Positions 1-9,410 of a DNA stretch of 64,000 nucleotides are shown in pieces. Made by a program: the position numbers and the translations under genes. Positions within the stretch are counted from its first letter, which is position 1; the number at the start of each line of letters is the position of its first letter. The stretch covers positions 124,001 through 188,000 of the forward strand of contig JAEFAZ010000002.1 of assembly GCA_016292135.1 (NCBI GenBank), in the 5' to 3' direction. This DNA is from Saccharofermentans sp. (GTDB lineage Bacteria > Bacillota > Clostridia > Saccharofermentanales > Saccharofermentanaceae). Below the pieces are notes generated by a model, which saw only the letters and a list, made by a program, of their open reading frames with translations, was not told where the DNA came from and made no database searches.

Positions 1-1234
1 TGAGATTTCTTCTGTTGGGACTGCCGAGCTGCTTACCATTCTTATCGTATGCGATCGTCTGTACGGATGCATATTCGACTTTGTCTCCGTAATGTGATGC
101 GATCTTCTGCTGATCTTCAGCCGACATGAAGTAGGAATCAAGATCGTTCTTGTCATCGTATCCTGATACGACACTTATCTGTGTTGCATCGGGTACGACT
201 GTCGCATGAACATATTCACCGTGAAGTCTCTCCTGATGAAGATCCCAATGGTAGAGGAGATTGGATTTCTGTATAGGAGTTTCCTGTCTTTCAGGCTGGA
301 TGCAGTCGAGATAAAGATCGTAATTCTTCTCCTTGATCGCACTGAGGAATATCTCGACAAGTCCTTCGGGAGTAACATCGCCGGGAACTGATTTAACTGT
401 GAACCAGCTTTCCTTGATGGCTGCAACTTCATCTTCACCGACAAAGTATCCGCTGTTTTCTTTTTCTTCGGAATACATGCCTAAGACATGTCCCGGGATA
501 TATAGCGCGATCGGTTCGACAACTGCAGCACGCACGATCGATCCGACTTTCTTTTCGCCTGCCTCCGGTTTCTCAGCTGCTATGTCAGTGATCTCTCCTA
601 AAATAGTCCATTCGGAGACTTCCGCCATGGTGCTGTCAACCTGCCTTCTGTAGCGCTTGACTGCTTCATAGGGTCCAAGCCAGTTTCTTGTATCTATCTT
701 TACAAAGTACATGCCGGAGGATCTTTGCCCGACATAAACATATTCAGCGCCGATTCCCATAAACTGATTATCAGGATATCTGACTTCATCCAGGATTACG
801 TATTTTCCGATATACTCATCCATGTACATCTTCTTGACATCCGGCGCCGGATAAATCTTTTCGAGACACTTATCCTTGTACTGACTGACAAGATCGTTCC
901 ATGCATCTTCGCTCTTCTTGCAGAAGGTGGCCTTGAGTTCTTCCTCGTTTCTTAAGTAAGCTAACATATCGTCGGAGACGTCCGTGAAGTTGCCTGCCGA
1001 GCCGACGGTGCATTTTCTAGCCCTCTCGAAAAGATCTTTTACTCTGGGGTCGTCGGGAGCGAATTCGTTCAGGATCTTGATGCGCGACAAGGCATCTTCC
1101 TTTGACCTGAATATAGGCGTTCCCCCGTTCGCCCTCTTGACCTCGTTCTCAAATTCCTTGAGATACATGTCTGCCTGCTGGATCCTCATGGTGAGATTGT
1201 TTGCGTCGACTGAAAAAGTTGTTGCATCTACCAT
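1..1234 (-). CDS. Hypothetical protein, C-terminus beyond window
   Basis: An open frame runs without a stop for 411 codons from an ATG at 1234 to the window edge, so the end is missing. An AAAGGAG lies 12 bases before the ATG. I do not recognise the family. The N-terminus (MVDATTFSVDANNLTMRI) has no signal peptide and no membrane segment. It is charged and rich in Lys and Glu, with a helical first 150 residues and a more beta-like second half that contains several Tyr/Val-rich stretches. It is probably cytoplasmic. It stands alone behind a good promoter at 1346-1373. Coding status is well supported by length and ribosome site; the function is unknown. Confidence 0.75.
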   Translation of the reverse strand, partial: MVDATTFSVDANNLTMRIQQADMYLKEFENEVKRANGGTPIFRSKEDALSRIKILNEFAPDDPRVKDLFERARKCTVGSAGNFTDVSDDMLAYLRNEEELKATFCKKSEDAWNDLVSQYKDKCLEKIYPAPDVKKMYMDEYIGKYVILDEVRYPDNQFMGIGAEYVYVGQRSSGMYFVKIDTRNWLGPYEAVKRYRRQVDSTMAEVSEWTILGEITDIAAEKPEAGEKKVGSIVRAAVVEPIALYIPGHVLGMYSEEKENSGYFVGEDEVAAIKESWFTVKSVPGDVTPEGLVEIFLSAIKEKNYDLYLDCIQPERQETPIQKSNLLYHWDLHQERLHGEYVHATVVPDATQISVVSGYDDKNDLDSYFMSAEDQQKIASHYGDKVEYASVQTIAYDKNGKQLGSPNRRNL

Positions 1235-1327
1235 AGTCTGTCAGTTCTCCTTTCGTGATCGGATCATGTCAAACTATCTCGAAAACGTGAGTTAAGCAGC
1301 CGGCGCGGTTGCCGGCAAGTAAAGACT

Positions 1328-1373
1328 GACAGATAAATGTCTGTCGATATATTTACAAAACCCCCATTGTCAA
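1328..1373 (-). promoter_or_regulatory. Promoter with palindrome over the start point, for the 1-1234 gene
   Basis: On the minus strand TTGACA (1373-1368) is followed after 16 bases by TATATC (1351-1346), a good sigma-A pair. Directly downstream, where transcription should begin, lies a perfect inverted repeat GACAGA-N6-TCTGTC (1328-1345), which could be an operator. The leader to the ATG at 1234 would be about 100 bases. Confidence 0.5.
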
Positions 1374-1516
1374 AGAATTTTGACACTCGTTATTAAGATG
1401 ATAACATTTATGCTCACCAAATGACAAAAAAATAACGAAAATATGCGGGTTTTCTATCTGCACTATCTTTGAGCCAGAGCCGCCCATGTGGCGCTGTTCA
1501 ATATAGTTGTTGTCCA

Positions 1517-2080
1517 TCAATACTGTCCGTTCATACCCTCGAAAAACTCGCAAATGACTTTATTGTCACGGCATTGGGTCACTATCAGGAACTTCCCGGA
1601 AGGATCTTTGAAATAATCTGTCGTTTCATATTCAAGATTTCCCAGGTGGCGCTGCAGATATAATCCATCCTCATTTCCGTTCCTGTCAGAATAACCCATA
1701 GACGTTATCCATTCGGAAAAACCGTCAACAGCGACTATCGTAAATTCATAGTTCTGATAAGTTCCCACATAATACTTGTCGGCAGTCTGGGTAATAGTAT
1801 CGAGTTTGGATCCTGCATATTCTTTCAATTGATCTTTTGTGACCGCGGTTTGGGGTTCTTCGTAAAAAGATCTGTTTGTGATCCGGTAGATACTGACATC
1901 GTAATCTTTGTTTTCCTGCTCGCTCAAAGTGTACACGACGCTGGTCGGACGCTCCTGTTGGCTTGTTTCCGTGACATGAGTATCAGTACCGCATCCTGAG
2001 AGTGTTGCAGCCAGGACCGTCATTGCCGCAGCGAAAACATAGATCTGTTTCTTATAAATGTGCTTTTCAGGGATATTCAT
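1517..2080 (-). CDS. Hypothetical lipoprotein
   Basis: This is a 187-residue protein with an N-terminal signal peptide (about residues 11-29) ending in the lipobox LSGC at Cys30, so it should be a lipid-anchored exported protein. The mature part is polar with several Tyr-rich strands (YYVGTYQNYEFTIVAVDG) and no recognisable domain. Its start overlaps the stop of the upstream membrane protein by four bases (ATGA), so the two are translationally coupled, and both follow the permease gene at 2476-3417. A link to sugar uptake is possible from position only. No function is assigned. Confidence 0.75.
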   Translation of the reverse strand: MNIPEKHIYKKQIYVFAAAMTVLAATLSGCGTDTHVTETSQQERPTSVVYTLSEQENKDYDVSIYRITNRSFYEEPQTAVTKDQLKEYAGSKLDTITQTADKYYVGTYQNYEFTIVAVDGFSEWITSMGYSDRNGNEDGLYLQRHLGNLEYETTDYFKDPSGKFLIVTQCRDNKVICEFFEGMNGQY

Positions 2081-2469
2081 TTCTGTATTTCACTTTCTCT
2101 TACTTTTCGCTGATTCCTTCCGAGAAAATATGCCAGTTCACCCACGCCCATGATTCCTGTCAGGATATAATAGGCTGCAAAATCACGCACCATTACATTG
2201 TATTCGGGATGATCGGGGTTGTACCAGACCGGGCGCTGATCACCGTAACGGATCTGTGACGTGCCGCTGTAACTTTGCGTTCTTACATAGCTGGTGTTGC
2301 CGGCAACATAGGTCAGACCAACGACAGTATCATCCGGGTATGCTTCGCATGCTGTAACCGTACCTGTGGTCTTCTCATATGTAGCAAAACAGTAAAAAGA
2401 CCAGATGGACATTGTTGCGGTGATAAGGATTATCAGATGCATGATGATGACGAGCACTTTCAATTTCAT
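2077..2469 (-). CDS. DUF3592-like membrane protein
   Basis: This is a 130-residue protein with two membrane segments, near residues 4-27 and 101-118. Between them is an extracytoplasmic loop with the pattern TGTVTACEAYPDD, a central beta-rich part and then VWYNPDHPEYNVM. That order (TM, beta-rich loop, YNPxxP motif, TM) is the usual look of DUF3592 proteins, whose role is unknown. It starts seven bases from the permease stop and overlaps the next lipoprotein gene, so it is the middle gene of a three-gene operon. The family call rests on this pattern and not on a profile search. Confidence 0.65.
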   Translation of the reverse strand: MKLKVLVIIMHLIILITATMSIWSFYCFATYEKTTGTVTACEAYPDDTVVGLTYVAGNTSYVRTQSYSGTSQIRYGDQRPVWYNPDHPEYNVMVRDFAAYYILTGIMGVGELAYFLGRNQRKVRESEIQK

Positions 2470-2475
2470 GTTAAC

Positions 2476-3417
2476 TTACTCCTTAACGCCGCCGACCTTA
2501 AGACCTGATACAAAGTGTTTCTGGAAGAACGGGAAGATGATGAGTATCGGGAGCATTGATATGACCACTAATGCACACCGAAGTGATTGCGGAGTTGCAC
2601 CGGTGCCTAATATCGGTGAAGCAATGGAGGTGTTTTCCACGACTCCTCCCGTCCTGTTAACCATAACCTGTGTGAGATATTTCATTATTTCGTACTGCAA
2701 TGTCGTGTATTCAAGTCTCATCCTGTTGAAGACCAAAGCATCGAACCAGGAGTTCCAGTGGAATGCGGCGGTAAAGAGCGCGGTCGCTGCCAAGACCGGT
2801 TTGCAGAGAGGGCAGATGATCTTCCAGAATACCGTTAAGTAACCCGCACCTTCCATCTGTGCAGCTTCTTCCAGTGAGTCCGGAATGGTCTTCATGTAGG
2901 TCCTCATGACGATAACATTCATTACACCAACAAGGTTCGGAATGATGTATACCCAGAAATTCGATGTAAGGTGGAGATAACGGTAAAGTACGATAGTGGG
3001 GACGAAGCCTGCAGAAGCATACAATGTGAAGATCCAGAACAGCGAAAGACTTTTTTTGAACATGAAATTCTTGCGGCTGAGAATGAACGCGAGCATGGCG
3101 TTGGCGATCAGAGACAAAGCGGTGCCTATTACGGTCCTTGCGACCGTTACGATCATCCCCTGCTGGATCGAGTAACGGTCGAGGATCTTCTGATAGTTTT
3201 CCAGAGTAAACGCGCGGGGAATAATATGTATATGTCCCCTAAAAGCGTCTATGCCGTCGTTGAACGAAAGAGCCACCATGTTGAGAATGGGATATAACGC
3301 GATCAGTGAGAATAGGATAAGGACAGCCGAGTTAACTATACTGAAGACGAGATCGCCCGTTGACTTCCTTTTCCTGCGCTTGATCTTTTCGAAAGAAACA
3401 TTTTCATAAGTAGCCAT
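2476..3417 (-). CDS. Carbohydrate ABC transporter permease, CUT1 class (LplC/YtcP-like)
   Basis: This is an inner-membrane permease of 313 residues with six predicted membrane segments. The EAA loop that docks the ATPase is clear: EEAAQMEGAGYLTVFWKII followed by PLCKP near residues 195-215. The long N-terminal tail and the C-terminal GLKVGGVKE are typical of the LplC/YtcP group for oligosaccharides. The start is set at 3417 because GGGGGAGGA lies just upstream; an in-frame extension to 3540 lacks a ribosome site. It is odd in standing alone: CUT1 importers need a second permease (LplB type) and a binding protein, and neither lies beside it. The partners may be encoded elsewhere, or this is a remnant of a larger locus. 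Confidence 0.9.
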   Translation of the reverse strand: MATYENVSFEKIKRRKRKSTGDLVFSIVNSAVLILFSLIALYPILNMVALSFNDGIDAFRGHIHIIPRAFTLENYQKILDRYSIQQGMIVTVARTVIGTALSLIANAMLAFILSRKNFMFKKSLSLFWIFTLYASAGFVPTIVLYRYLHLTSNFWVYIIPNLVGVMNVIVMRTYMKTIPDSLEEAAQMEGAGYLTVFWKIICPLCKPVLAATALFTAAFHWNSWFDALVFNRMRLEYTTLQYEIMKYLTQVMVNRTGGVVENTSIASPILGTGATPQSLRCALVVISMLPILIIFPFFQKHFVSGLKVGGVKE

Positions 3418-3662
3418 AACACTATCCTCCCCCGAAAAAAGAACAGTTGCCGCTGACCGGCTCCGTCTGACTAATTCAAAAATCCCTCCTGCCCTGCATT
3501 TATAGGTTAGCACCATGGCTTGACTTGCAACAGTGGACAAAATCTGACAATAACAGGGAAAAAATACAAATCTTTTTTCGGTCAGGATGCAGGTGTATAA
3601 TTATCTAAGGTACTTGAGGTGTTTCGGATACACTGCTCCTTTTTGCGAGCCGGTGGAGAGTA

Positions 3663-5963
3663 ATGAGCGGTAAAAAAAGATTTCATATTGATGAGCGCTA
3701 CGTTACCGTTAATCTGACATTGTCGATCATTGTCTATTCGGTAGTAGTTCCATTCTGTATCTACTTATGCGTGGATAACTTTGTCCACGGCAATATGCTG
3801 GTAGCAAGGTATGCATTGTTCTGCGCGGTCATGACGGCGATCGCGATCGTGAACCTGTCGATATGCAAATTCGGCAAGAAGAGGCGAAGGTGGCTGATGC
3901 ATCTTGCACTTATTATCCAGTGCTTCGTATATTGGATCACTTTCGTGTTCTTCCTTTATACGGGTGGAACCAACGGTACGAGCATCTTCCTGTTCTTCCT
4001 CGCGGTGCCCGTCGTATTCTTCTTCTTTAACCTTTCCTACGGCCTGTTCTTCAACATGGTCTTCTTCCTGATAATGCTCGTCTATATGTATACCCCCTTA
4101 AGGGAGATGGGATATCAGTTCCCTGAGGTTTATTACCAGCGTCTTCCCATGATGTTTCTCGTCAATGTAATAGTGTGCAGTATTGCCCAGTATGAGACGA
4201 TCAAGGCGAAGATCAAGCAGGACAATGCTCTTGAAGAAGCAAGGCGCGCAAGTGAAGCCAAGACGGACTTCCTTGCCAACACCAGCCACGAGATCAGGAC
4301 TCCTATCAATGCCGTTCTCGGAATGAACGAGATGATCTTAAGGGAATCCGCAAAAGCCGAAAAGCTCTCCGGTGAGGACCCCGAGCAGTATAAGGAGTCT
4401 TTCGCCAGGATCAGGAACTATGCCGGGAACGTTGACAGCGCCGGCAACAATCTTCTCGCCATAATCAACGACATCCTCGACTTCACGAAGATAGAGGAAG
4501 GCAGGATGGATATCGTTGAGGTCGAGTACCAGTTAAGCTCGCTGATCAACGACGTCAGCAACATGATCTATTTCAAGGCAAAGGAGAAGAACCTTACCTT
4601 CGAGACGGATGTCGATGAGAACCTTCCTGACCGCCTTTACGGCGATATTGTCAGGGTCAGACAGATTGTAACCAATATATTGAACAACGCGGTCAAGTAC
4701 ACGGACCAGGGAAGCGTTTCCTTAAAAGTGACGGGCAAGAAGAGGGAAGGAACCCCCGAAGGCCGTCCCGTGATAAATATCGTTGCGACCGTAACGGATA
4801 CCGGAATAGGTATCAGGGAAGATGACATAAGCAAGCTCTTCGGCAAGTTCGAAAGGCTCGATCTCGTCAAGAACAGCACCAAGGAAGGCACGGGATTAGG
4901 CCTTGCCATCACCAAGATGCTCATCGACAAGATGGGCGGAGACATCAAGGTCGAAAGCACATACGGCAAGGGTTCGACATTCATAGTCACGATCCCGCAG
5001 CAGATCGTGTCGGAGGAAGCAATCGGCAATTTCAAGGAGAAGTTCGAAAAGAGTATCGGCGAGAGAAAGGCCTACCACGAGAGTTTCCAGGCTCCCGATG
5101 CCAAGATCCTTATCGTTGACGACACCCGCATGAACCTGGTCGTTGCAACGGAATTCCTGAGGGATACTCTTGTAGGGATTGACACCGCAGGCGGCGGTCA
5201 GGAAGCGGTGGATCTTGCGCTCAAGAATAAATACGATGTTATCCTTATGGACCAGAGAATGCCTGAGATGGACGGTGAGGAAGCATTCCGCCTGATCAGG
5301 AGCCACAAGGATGGTCCGAATATAGATACCCCCGTTATCTGTCTTACTGCTGATGCAGTCGTCGGCGCCAGGGAGAGATATCTTTCCAAGGGATTTGACG
5401 ATTACTTGACCAAGCCGATCGACAGCACCTATCTTGAGAAGATGCTCGAAAAATATCTGCCCAAGGATAAGGTCAAGCACATCACTTACGACAGCAAGCC
5501 CGGCAGTGAAATCGTTAAGACGGAAGATGCCGTTGATGCTTCACTCAAGCTCTTAAGGGAAGAAGGCATCGACACATCCAGGGGTCTCGTGAACTGTGCA
5601 GGAGATAAGGAATTCTATCTTTCGATCCTGCAGGAATACTTAAGGGGTTCCGACGAGAAGAAGGAAGACCTGAGGAAGTTCCTTGATGCCGGAGACTACA
5701 AGAACTACGGTATCCTCATCCACTCGATAAAGAGCACATCCGCCACTATAGGCGCTGAGGCTCCTTACAAGATTGCCAAGGAATTGGAGGATGCTGCCAG
5801 GAAAGACGACAAGGCCTTTATCCTGTCGAACCACGATGACTTCCTCACAGAATACAACACCGTCCTCGCAACCCTCGTTAAAGTCGTACCAAACGAAGAT
5901 GCATCGGACGATGTTGAGATAAGTGAAGACGGTATAATGGAATTTAGTCCGGGAGAGGAGTAA
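3663..5963 (+). CDS. Hybrid sensor histidine kinase with receiver and Hpt domains
   Basis: This 766-residue membrane sensor carries a whole phosphorelay. Residues 15-180 hold about six membrane segments with only short loops, so the signal is probably sensed in or near the membrane. A short helix leads to the HisKA domain (HEIRTP, phospho-His209), a HATPase domain (DTGIGI, GTGLGL), a receiver (LMDQRMPEMDG, phospho-Asp530) and a C-terminal Hpt domain (HSIKSTSATIGA, His687). There is no DNA-binding part, so the final response regulator must be elsewhere. It is a single gene, divergent from the permease operon. A -10 box TATAAT lies at 3596-3601. Confidence 0.93.
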   Translation: MSGKKRFHIDERYVTVNLTLSIIVYSVVVPFCIYLCVDNFVHGNMLVARYALFCAVMTAIAIVNLSICKFGKKRRRWLMHLALIIQCFVYWITFVFFLYTGGTNGTSIFLFFLAVPVVFFFFNLSYGLFFNMVFFLIMLVYMYTPLREMGYQFPEVYYQRLPMMFLVNVIVCSIAQYETIKAKIKQDNALEEARRASEAKTDFLANTSHEIRTPINAVLGMNEMILRESAKAEKLSGEDPEQYKESFARIRNYAGNVDSAGNNLLAIINDILDFTKIEEGRMDIVEVEYQLSSLINDVSNMIYFKAKEKNLTFETDVDENLPDRLYGDIVRVRQIVTNILNNAVKYTDQGSVSLKVTGKKREGTPEGRPVINIVATVTDTGIGIREDDISKLFGKFERLDLVKNSTKEGTGLGLAITKMLIDKMGGDIKVESTYGKGSTFIVTIPQQIVSEEAIGNFKEKFEKSIGERKAYHESFQAPDAKILIVDDTRMNLVVATEFLRDTLVGIDTAGGGQEAVDLALKNKYDVILMDQRMPEMDGEEAFRLIRSHKDGPNIDTPVICLTADAVVGARERYLSKGFDDYLTKPIDSTYLEKMLEKYLPKDKVKHITYDSKPGSEIVKTEDAVDASLKLLREEGIDTSRGLVNCAGDKEFYLSILQEYLRGSDEKKEDLRKFLDAGDYKNYGILIHSIKSTSATIGAEAPYKIAKELEDAARKDDKAFILSNHDDFLTEYNTVLATLVKVVPNEDASDDVEISEDGIMEFSPGEE

Positions 5964-5970
5964 GTCTGCA

Positions 5971-6411
5971 TTAAGCGGCTTTCTTTGCCTTATATTCCAT
6001 CAGCTTCTTTGTATAGACGCCTGCGCGCTTCTTCATTATGAAAAGATCGATGAGTATGCATGAGATGTAGGAGACTCCCACGATCACTGCAAGTGCGATC
6101 CAGAGGGGCAGTGTGCCGGCGCCCGTGAAGATGCCCATGAGATAGAACATCAATACTTCTGCGGGTATGAATAAGAGGAAGAATACCGTTAGGCAGGATA
6201 TGAAGCCTTTCTTCTTCATGAAATCAGTGAAGAACGAGAATACGAAAGCTGCTGATCCCCATGCGCAGAGTGCGAGGAGCTTCATGAGAAATACTGCCGT
6301 AATGCTGTTCCCTCCGAACAGGGAAACTATTGCCACGCACAGAACGAGCCATGCGAAAGAGAATGCGAGTGCGTTTCTGAAATATATGAGATATGTTTTT
6401 GCTTTTTCCAT
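5971..6411 (-). CDS. DUF3021 family membrane protein
   Basis: This is a 146-residue protein with four membrane segments (near residues 10-33, 38-60, 72-95 and 101-125) and a short basic tail. DUF3021 proteins are almost always encoded directly after a LytTR DNA-binding protein, as here: the two genes are three bases apart. In such pairs the membrane protein is thought to control the regulator, though the signal is unknown. The gene converges with the hybrid kinase, whose stop lies seven bases away. The family call relies on size, topology and partner. Confidence 0.8.
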   Translation of the reverse strand: MEKAKTYLIYFRNALAFSFAWLVLCVAIVSLFGGNSITAVFLMKLLALCAWGSAAFVFSFFTDFMKKKGFISCLTVFFLLFIPAEVLMFYLMGIFTGAGTLPLWIALAVIVGVSYISCILIDLFIMKKRAGVYTKKLMEYKAKKAA

Positions 6412-6414
6412 TTT

Positions 6415-6855
6415 TTATCCCTCCAGTCCGATGAGCTTTTTGAGTGCGGCCGCGTACCTTCTCGAGATGACTATTATCTCTCCGTTCTCCAGCGTGGCAC
6501 GGATGTTGCGGGTTACTTCCGGTCTCAAGCTCTTTATCTTTTCGAGATTGACGATGACGGATTTTGAGCAGCGGAAGAAAGTCTTCTCATCGAGTATGCT
6601 CTCGAGTTCGTAGAGCCTCTTGTCTGTCAGGAAAACATTGCCCTGGGTGTAGAGGAATGTCTTCTTGTCCACGGACTCGATATAGAGGATCGCGCTGATC
6701 TCGATGTTATAGGTCTGACCTTCGGAGAAACCCGTGATCTTCTCGTCGAAACGGTTTATGTATCTTTGGAGCCTCTCGGTCTCGCCCGTGACTTCGTGAC
6801 AGTGGATCTCCACCTTGGTGCCCGAGTCGATATCCTGTGTGATCGTGACTTTCAT
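6415..6855 (-). CDS. LytTR family DNA-binding regulator
   Basis: This 146-residue protein lacks a receiver domain. Residues 1-45 are a short lead, and residues 48-143 form the LytTR fold, recognisable from IEISAILYIESVDKKTFLYT, the central FFRCSKSVIVNLEKI and the ending GEIIVISRRYAAALKKLI. LytTR domains bind direct repeats in promoters through beta strands. It is the first gene of a pair with the DUF3021 membrane protein at 5971-6411, which probably tethers or inhibits it. Such pairs often regulate themselves and nearby membrane or transport genes. The DUF7010-like gene upstream is on the same strand 71 bases away and might be part of the same unit. Confidence 0.9.
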   Translation of the reverse strand: MKVTITQDIDSGTKVEIHCHEVTGETERLQRYINRFDEKITGFSEGQTYNIEISAILYIESVDKKTFLYTQGNVFLTDKRLYELESILDEKTFFRCSKSVIVNLEKIKSLRPEVTRNIRATLENGEIIVISRRYAAALKKLIGLEG

Positions 6856-6926
6856 TTATCCGTCTCCGCCTCATATGGATTAGGAAGAGGGACCTTTATC
6901 CAAGGTCCCCGGACTTCCGTTATCCA

Positions 6927-7517
6927 TTATAATTCAACTGCTGCTTTTTGTGCTGTGCGAAAAGCTTTGCATTCAACAAAGAGCACGACGGAGATGATGA
7001 GCTGGCAGACTACGATGAAAGCGCTCATTACGGCACCGCCGAAGATGCATCCCAGGATGAGGGAGCCGATCGCTTCCACGATCGAGATAACAAGGTAGAT
7101 CTTGCTGTCGTAGACCCAGGAGAAGGGCAGGAGATGTGAGCCGAAGATGATGGCGAAGAACAGGAGCATCGCTTCGGGATTCATCGTGCAAGCCCAAGAA
7201 ACTATGAGGATGTAGAGCATCTGGTTCATGGTGCAAAGGAAGCCGAGCTTGCTTACGGGGTTGGATGTCTTCCTGAAGATGTTCGTTCCCATGAGTTTTC
7301 CGAACAGCCAGCCCAGAGGCATCATGAGCATTGTCGAGTAGAATGTGAGAAGGTTCATCATCTGGATGTCCAGGGACGTGGTCCTTATTGCCAGGATGAT
7401 CCCCCAGATGACGACTGATGCCATCATGTAGGGTGCGCCTTTCATCTGCAGGGCGGATGCTTCGCGGCGGAGTTCGTTAAGGTCTGTAGTAGTGATATTG
7501 TTGATAGGGTTTTTCAT
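6927..7517 (-). CDS. DUF7010-like membrane protein
   Basis: This is a 196-residue protein with six predicted membrane segments, beginning after a 25-residue polar head (LNELRREASALQMKG). The start at 7517 follows AAAGGAGGG at a good distance; the longer in-frame version to 7637 has no such site. The polar head followed by six short hydrophobic segments and the motif SHLLPFSWVYDSKIY fit the DUF7010 family, of unknown role. It may be a small transporter or stress protein. It lies upstream of the LytTR pair on the same strand and may share its transcript. The function is not assigned. Confidence 0.6.
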   Translation of the reverse strand: MKNPINNITTTDLNELRREASALQMKGAPYMMASVVIWGIILAIRTTSLDIQMMNLLTFYSTMLMMPLGWLFGKLMGTNIFRKTSNPVSKLGFLCTMNQMLYILIVSWACTMNPEAMLLFFAIIFGSHLLPFSWVYDSKIYLVISIVEAIGSLILGCIFGGAVMSAFIVVCQLIISVVLFVECKAFRTAQKAAVEL

Positions 7518-7722
7518 TTTTCGTTCCCTCCTTTCGTTGTTGGCCCAAGTATATTTGTGCAATATCCGCTGCACAATACTTGCGCGACCAAGCGGTACGG
7601 GAGGGGATACTAAACGGTCCGTTGACCTGATAAACACGATACGTTGAGCCTCAACGGATTGTATATGACAGGGTCTGATGGTATCCTTGACCTATCCTGA
7701 GAAGGGATCGGGAGGAGATAAC

Positions 7723-9306
7723 ATGAACAAGAATATCCGTAAGATAATAACAGGGATGCTGACGGTCGGGACAGTTGTTTCAATGCTTGGGATGAACGCC
7801 TGCACCACGGTGGAACCTGCTGTTTCTGCAGAAGATACGACTGCATCGGTTACGACAGCTGCGGGCACGACCACTGTCTCTGAGACGACAACAGAGGCAA
7901 CGACTTCTGTAACAGAGACTGAACGTGATCCGTCCTTGGGGACGCCTGAGACGACACTTGAGCCCGTACACAAAACGGACGAGATCTTCGGTGCAGGTGA
8001 TAAGGAGTTCTATGTTCCTTTCTCGGATCCGGAGCACAGCTATTGTTCGATCAATGAAGGATACGGAGTTCCCCTGAGAGAGCAGGGCTGGGGCGGCTGT
8101 TACGCTTATTCCGCAGTGTCCTGCATGCAAGCTTCCTACCTTAAGGAGCACGGCGAACTGATCGATCTTAATCCGGTGGATCTTATCGACAGGATATATG
8201 AGGGACCCGATATCTTTACCGGGGAAGAACCCGTACAGGATGAAGAGAAGATATATATTTCTTCCGGTCTTAATACCGATCTCGGCGGGGACTTTGAGAG
8301 AGTGAATGCATCGCTCTGCGCGGATCTTCTGAACGGATGTCTTATCAAGGATACCAACTATCTTGGCACTTATAATGTGGAGTATCCGTTCATGAAAAAG
8401 CTGGAACTGGAAGATGTCAAGGACTGTATCCGTGAATACGGGGCCGTGAGCTGTTCGATAAATTACAAGAAAGACTGCAAGATGATACACGGCTATTACA
8501 CGCAGAATTATAAGGAAAATGCCGAAGATACAGACCATCTTGCTACTATCGTAGGCTGGGACGACAACTTCCCCAAGGAGGGATTTAAGACCCCGGCTTC
8601 CCGTAACGGAGCTTGGCTGGTCCAGAATTCATTCGGACTTTATTGGGGCAACTGCGGTTACTACTGGCTATCCTACGATATGCAGATCCCGGGACTCATA
8701 AGCTATCAGGTAACGAAAGATTATTCTTCCGCTGTATCTTACGGGCGTTTTTGCGACTGCTACGTCATGTCTTCTGACGTGATAAAGAAGGTCGGCAAGG
8801 TGATGGACCCTTCCAAGATATCGGTCAAAGAGATGAACAAATGCAATGAGGTCGTGTCTGCAACGGTCTATGATGTTCCCGGCACCATAGCTGCGGTAGG
8901 AATATGGACAACTATTCCGGACCAGCCTTATACGATCGAGATCCTGGACGGTGAATTCGGAGAAGTCCTGGCGACGATGACCGGCAAAGAAAAACATACC
9001 GGCTACCACACCGTAAAACTCGATGAGCCTGTTAAGGCCGAAAAATATACGGTTGTCGTGAAACTGCCGGGTGAGGCGGCGTTTGAAGGAGCTGCGAAAG
9101 ATATCAACGTAGGCACGATCTTCCAGAAGATCGGCGCACGTTATGCCGTTACGACGGAACCCGGAAGGTCTTTCATTAAGATCGGTGAAGAGTGGGTGGA
9201 TGTGACCAACCCCGATATCAAGACGCTCCTAGGTTATGACGGTATCATCTTTTACGATGATTTCACGCAGCCTGGAGACCCTTGCATTACTGTGCTTTTC
9301 GACTAA
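7723..9306 (+). CDS. Exported papain-family (C1) cysteine protease with lectin-like tail
   Basis: This is a secreted or lipid-anchored protease of 527 residues. A signal peptide ends near Cys24 (GMNAC, an imperfect lipobox), followed by a Thr/Ser/Glu-rich tether to about residue 70. The papain-type catalytic set is complete: oxyanion Gln121 and nucleophile Cys126 in QGWGGCYAYSA, His272 in DHLATIVGWDD and Asn302 in QNSFGLYWG. This is the bacterial variant seen in surface C1 peptidases, in which a lectin-like beta domain (here about residues 330-520) follows the protease. The start at 7723 is chosen for GGGAGGAG upstream. A single gene, ending at a shared terminator. The substrate is unknown. 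Confidence 0.9.
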   Translation: MNKNIRKIITGMLTVGTVVSMLGMNACTTVEPAVSAEDTTASVTTAAGTTTVSETTTEATTSVTETERDPSLGTPETTLEPVHKTDEIFGAGDKEFYVPFSDPEHSYCSINEGYGVPLREQGWGGCYAYSAVSCMQASYLKEHGELIDLNPVDLIDRIYEGPDIFTGEEPVQDEEKIYISSGLNTDLGGDFERVNASLCADLLNGCLIKDTNYLGTYNVEYPFMKKLELEDVKDCIREYGAVSCSINYKKDCKMIHGYYTQNYKENAEDTDHLATIVGWDDNFPKEGFKTPASRNGAWLVQNSFGLYWGNCGYYWLSYDMQIPGLISYQVTKDYSSAVSYGRFCDCYVMSSDVIKKVGKVMDPSKISVKEMNKCNEVVSATVYDVPGTIAAVGIWTTIPDQPYTIEILDGEFGEVLATMTGKEKHTGYHTVKLDEPVKAEKYTVVVKLPGEAAFEGAAKDINVGTIFQKIGARYAVTTEPGRSFIKIGEEWVDVTNPDIKTLLGYDGIIFYDDFTQPGDPCITVLFD

Positions 9307-9348
9307 CATGGATGCTTCTCCCGCCGGAAACGGATAAGGGAAACCAAG

Positions 9349-9388
9349 AGGGCTCCAAAGCAGGGTTCTTACCTGCACTTGGAGCCCT
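9349..9388. terminator. Bidirectional terminator between converging genes
   Basis: AGGGCTCCAA (9349-9358) and TTGGAGCCCT (9379-9388) form a 10-bp stem with a 20-base loop, between the end of the protease gene and the end of the MATE gene. A short T run follows on the plus strand. Confidence 0.75.
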
Positions 9389-9410
9389 TTCGGTCTATCG
9401 GGTGGAAAAA

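Noticed and set aside
2476..3540. Longer permease start at 3540
   Set aside because: The extra 41 residues are not permease-like and lack a ribosome site, while GGGGGAGGA stands before the ATG at 3417.
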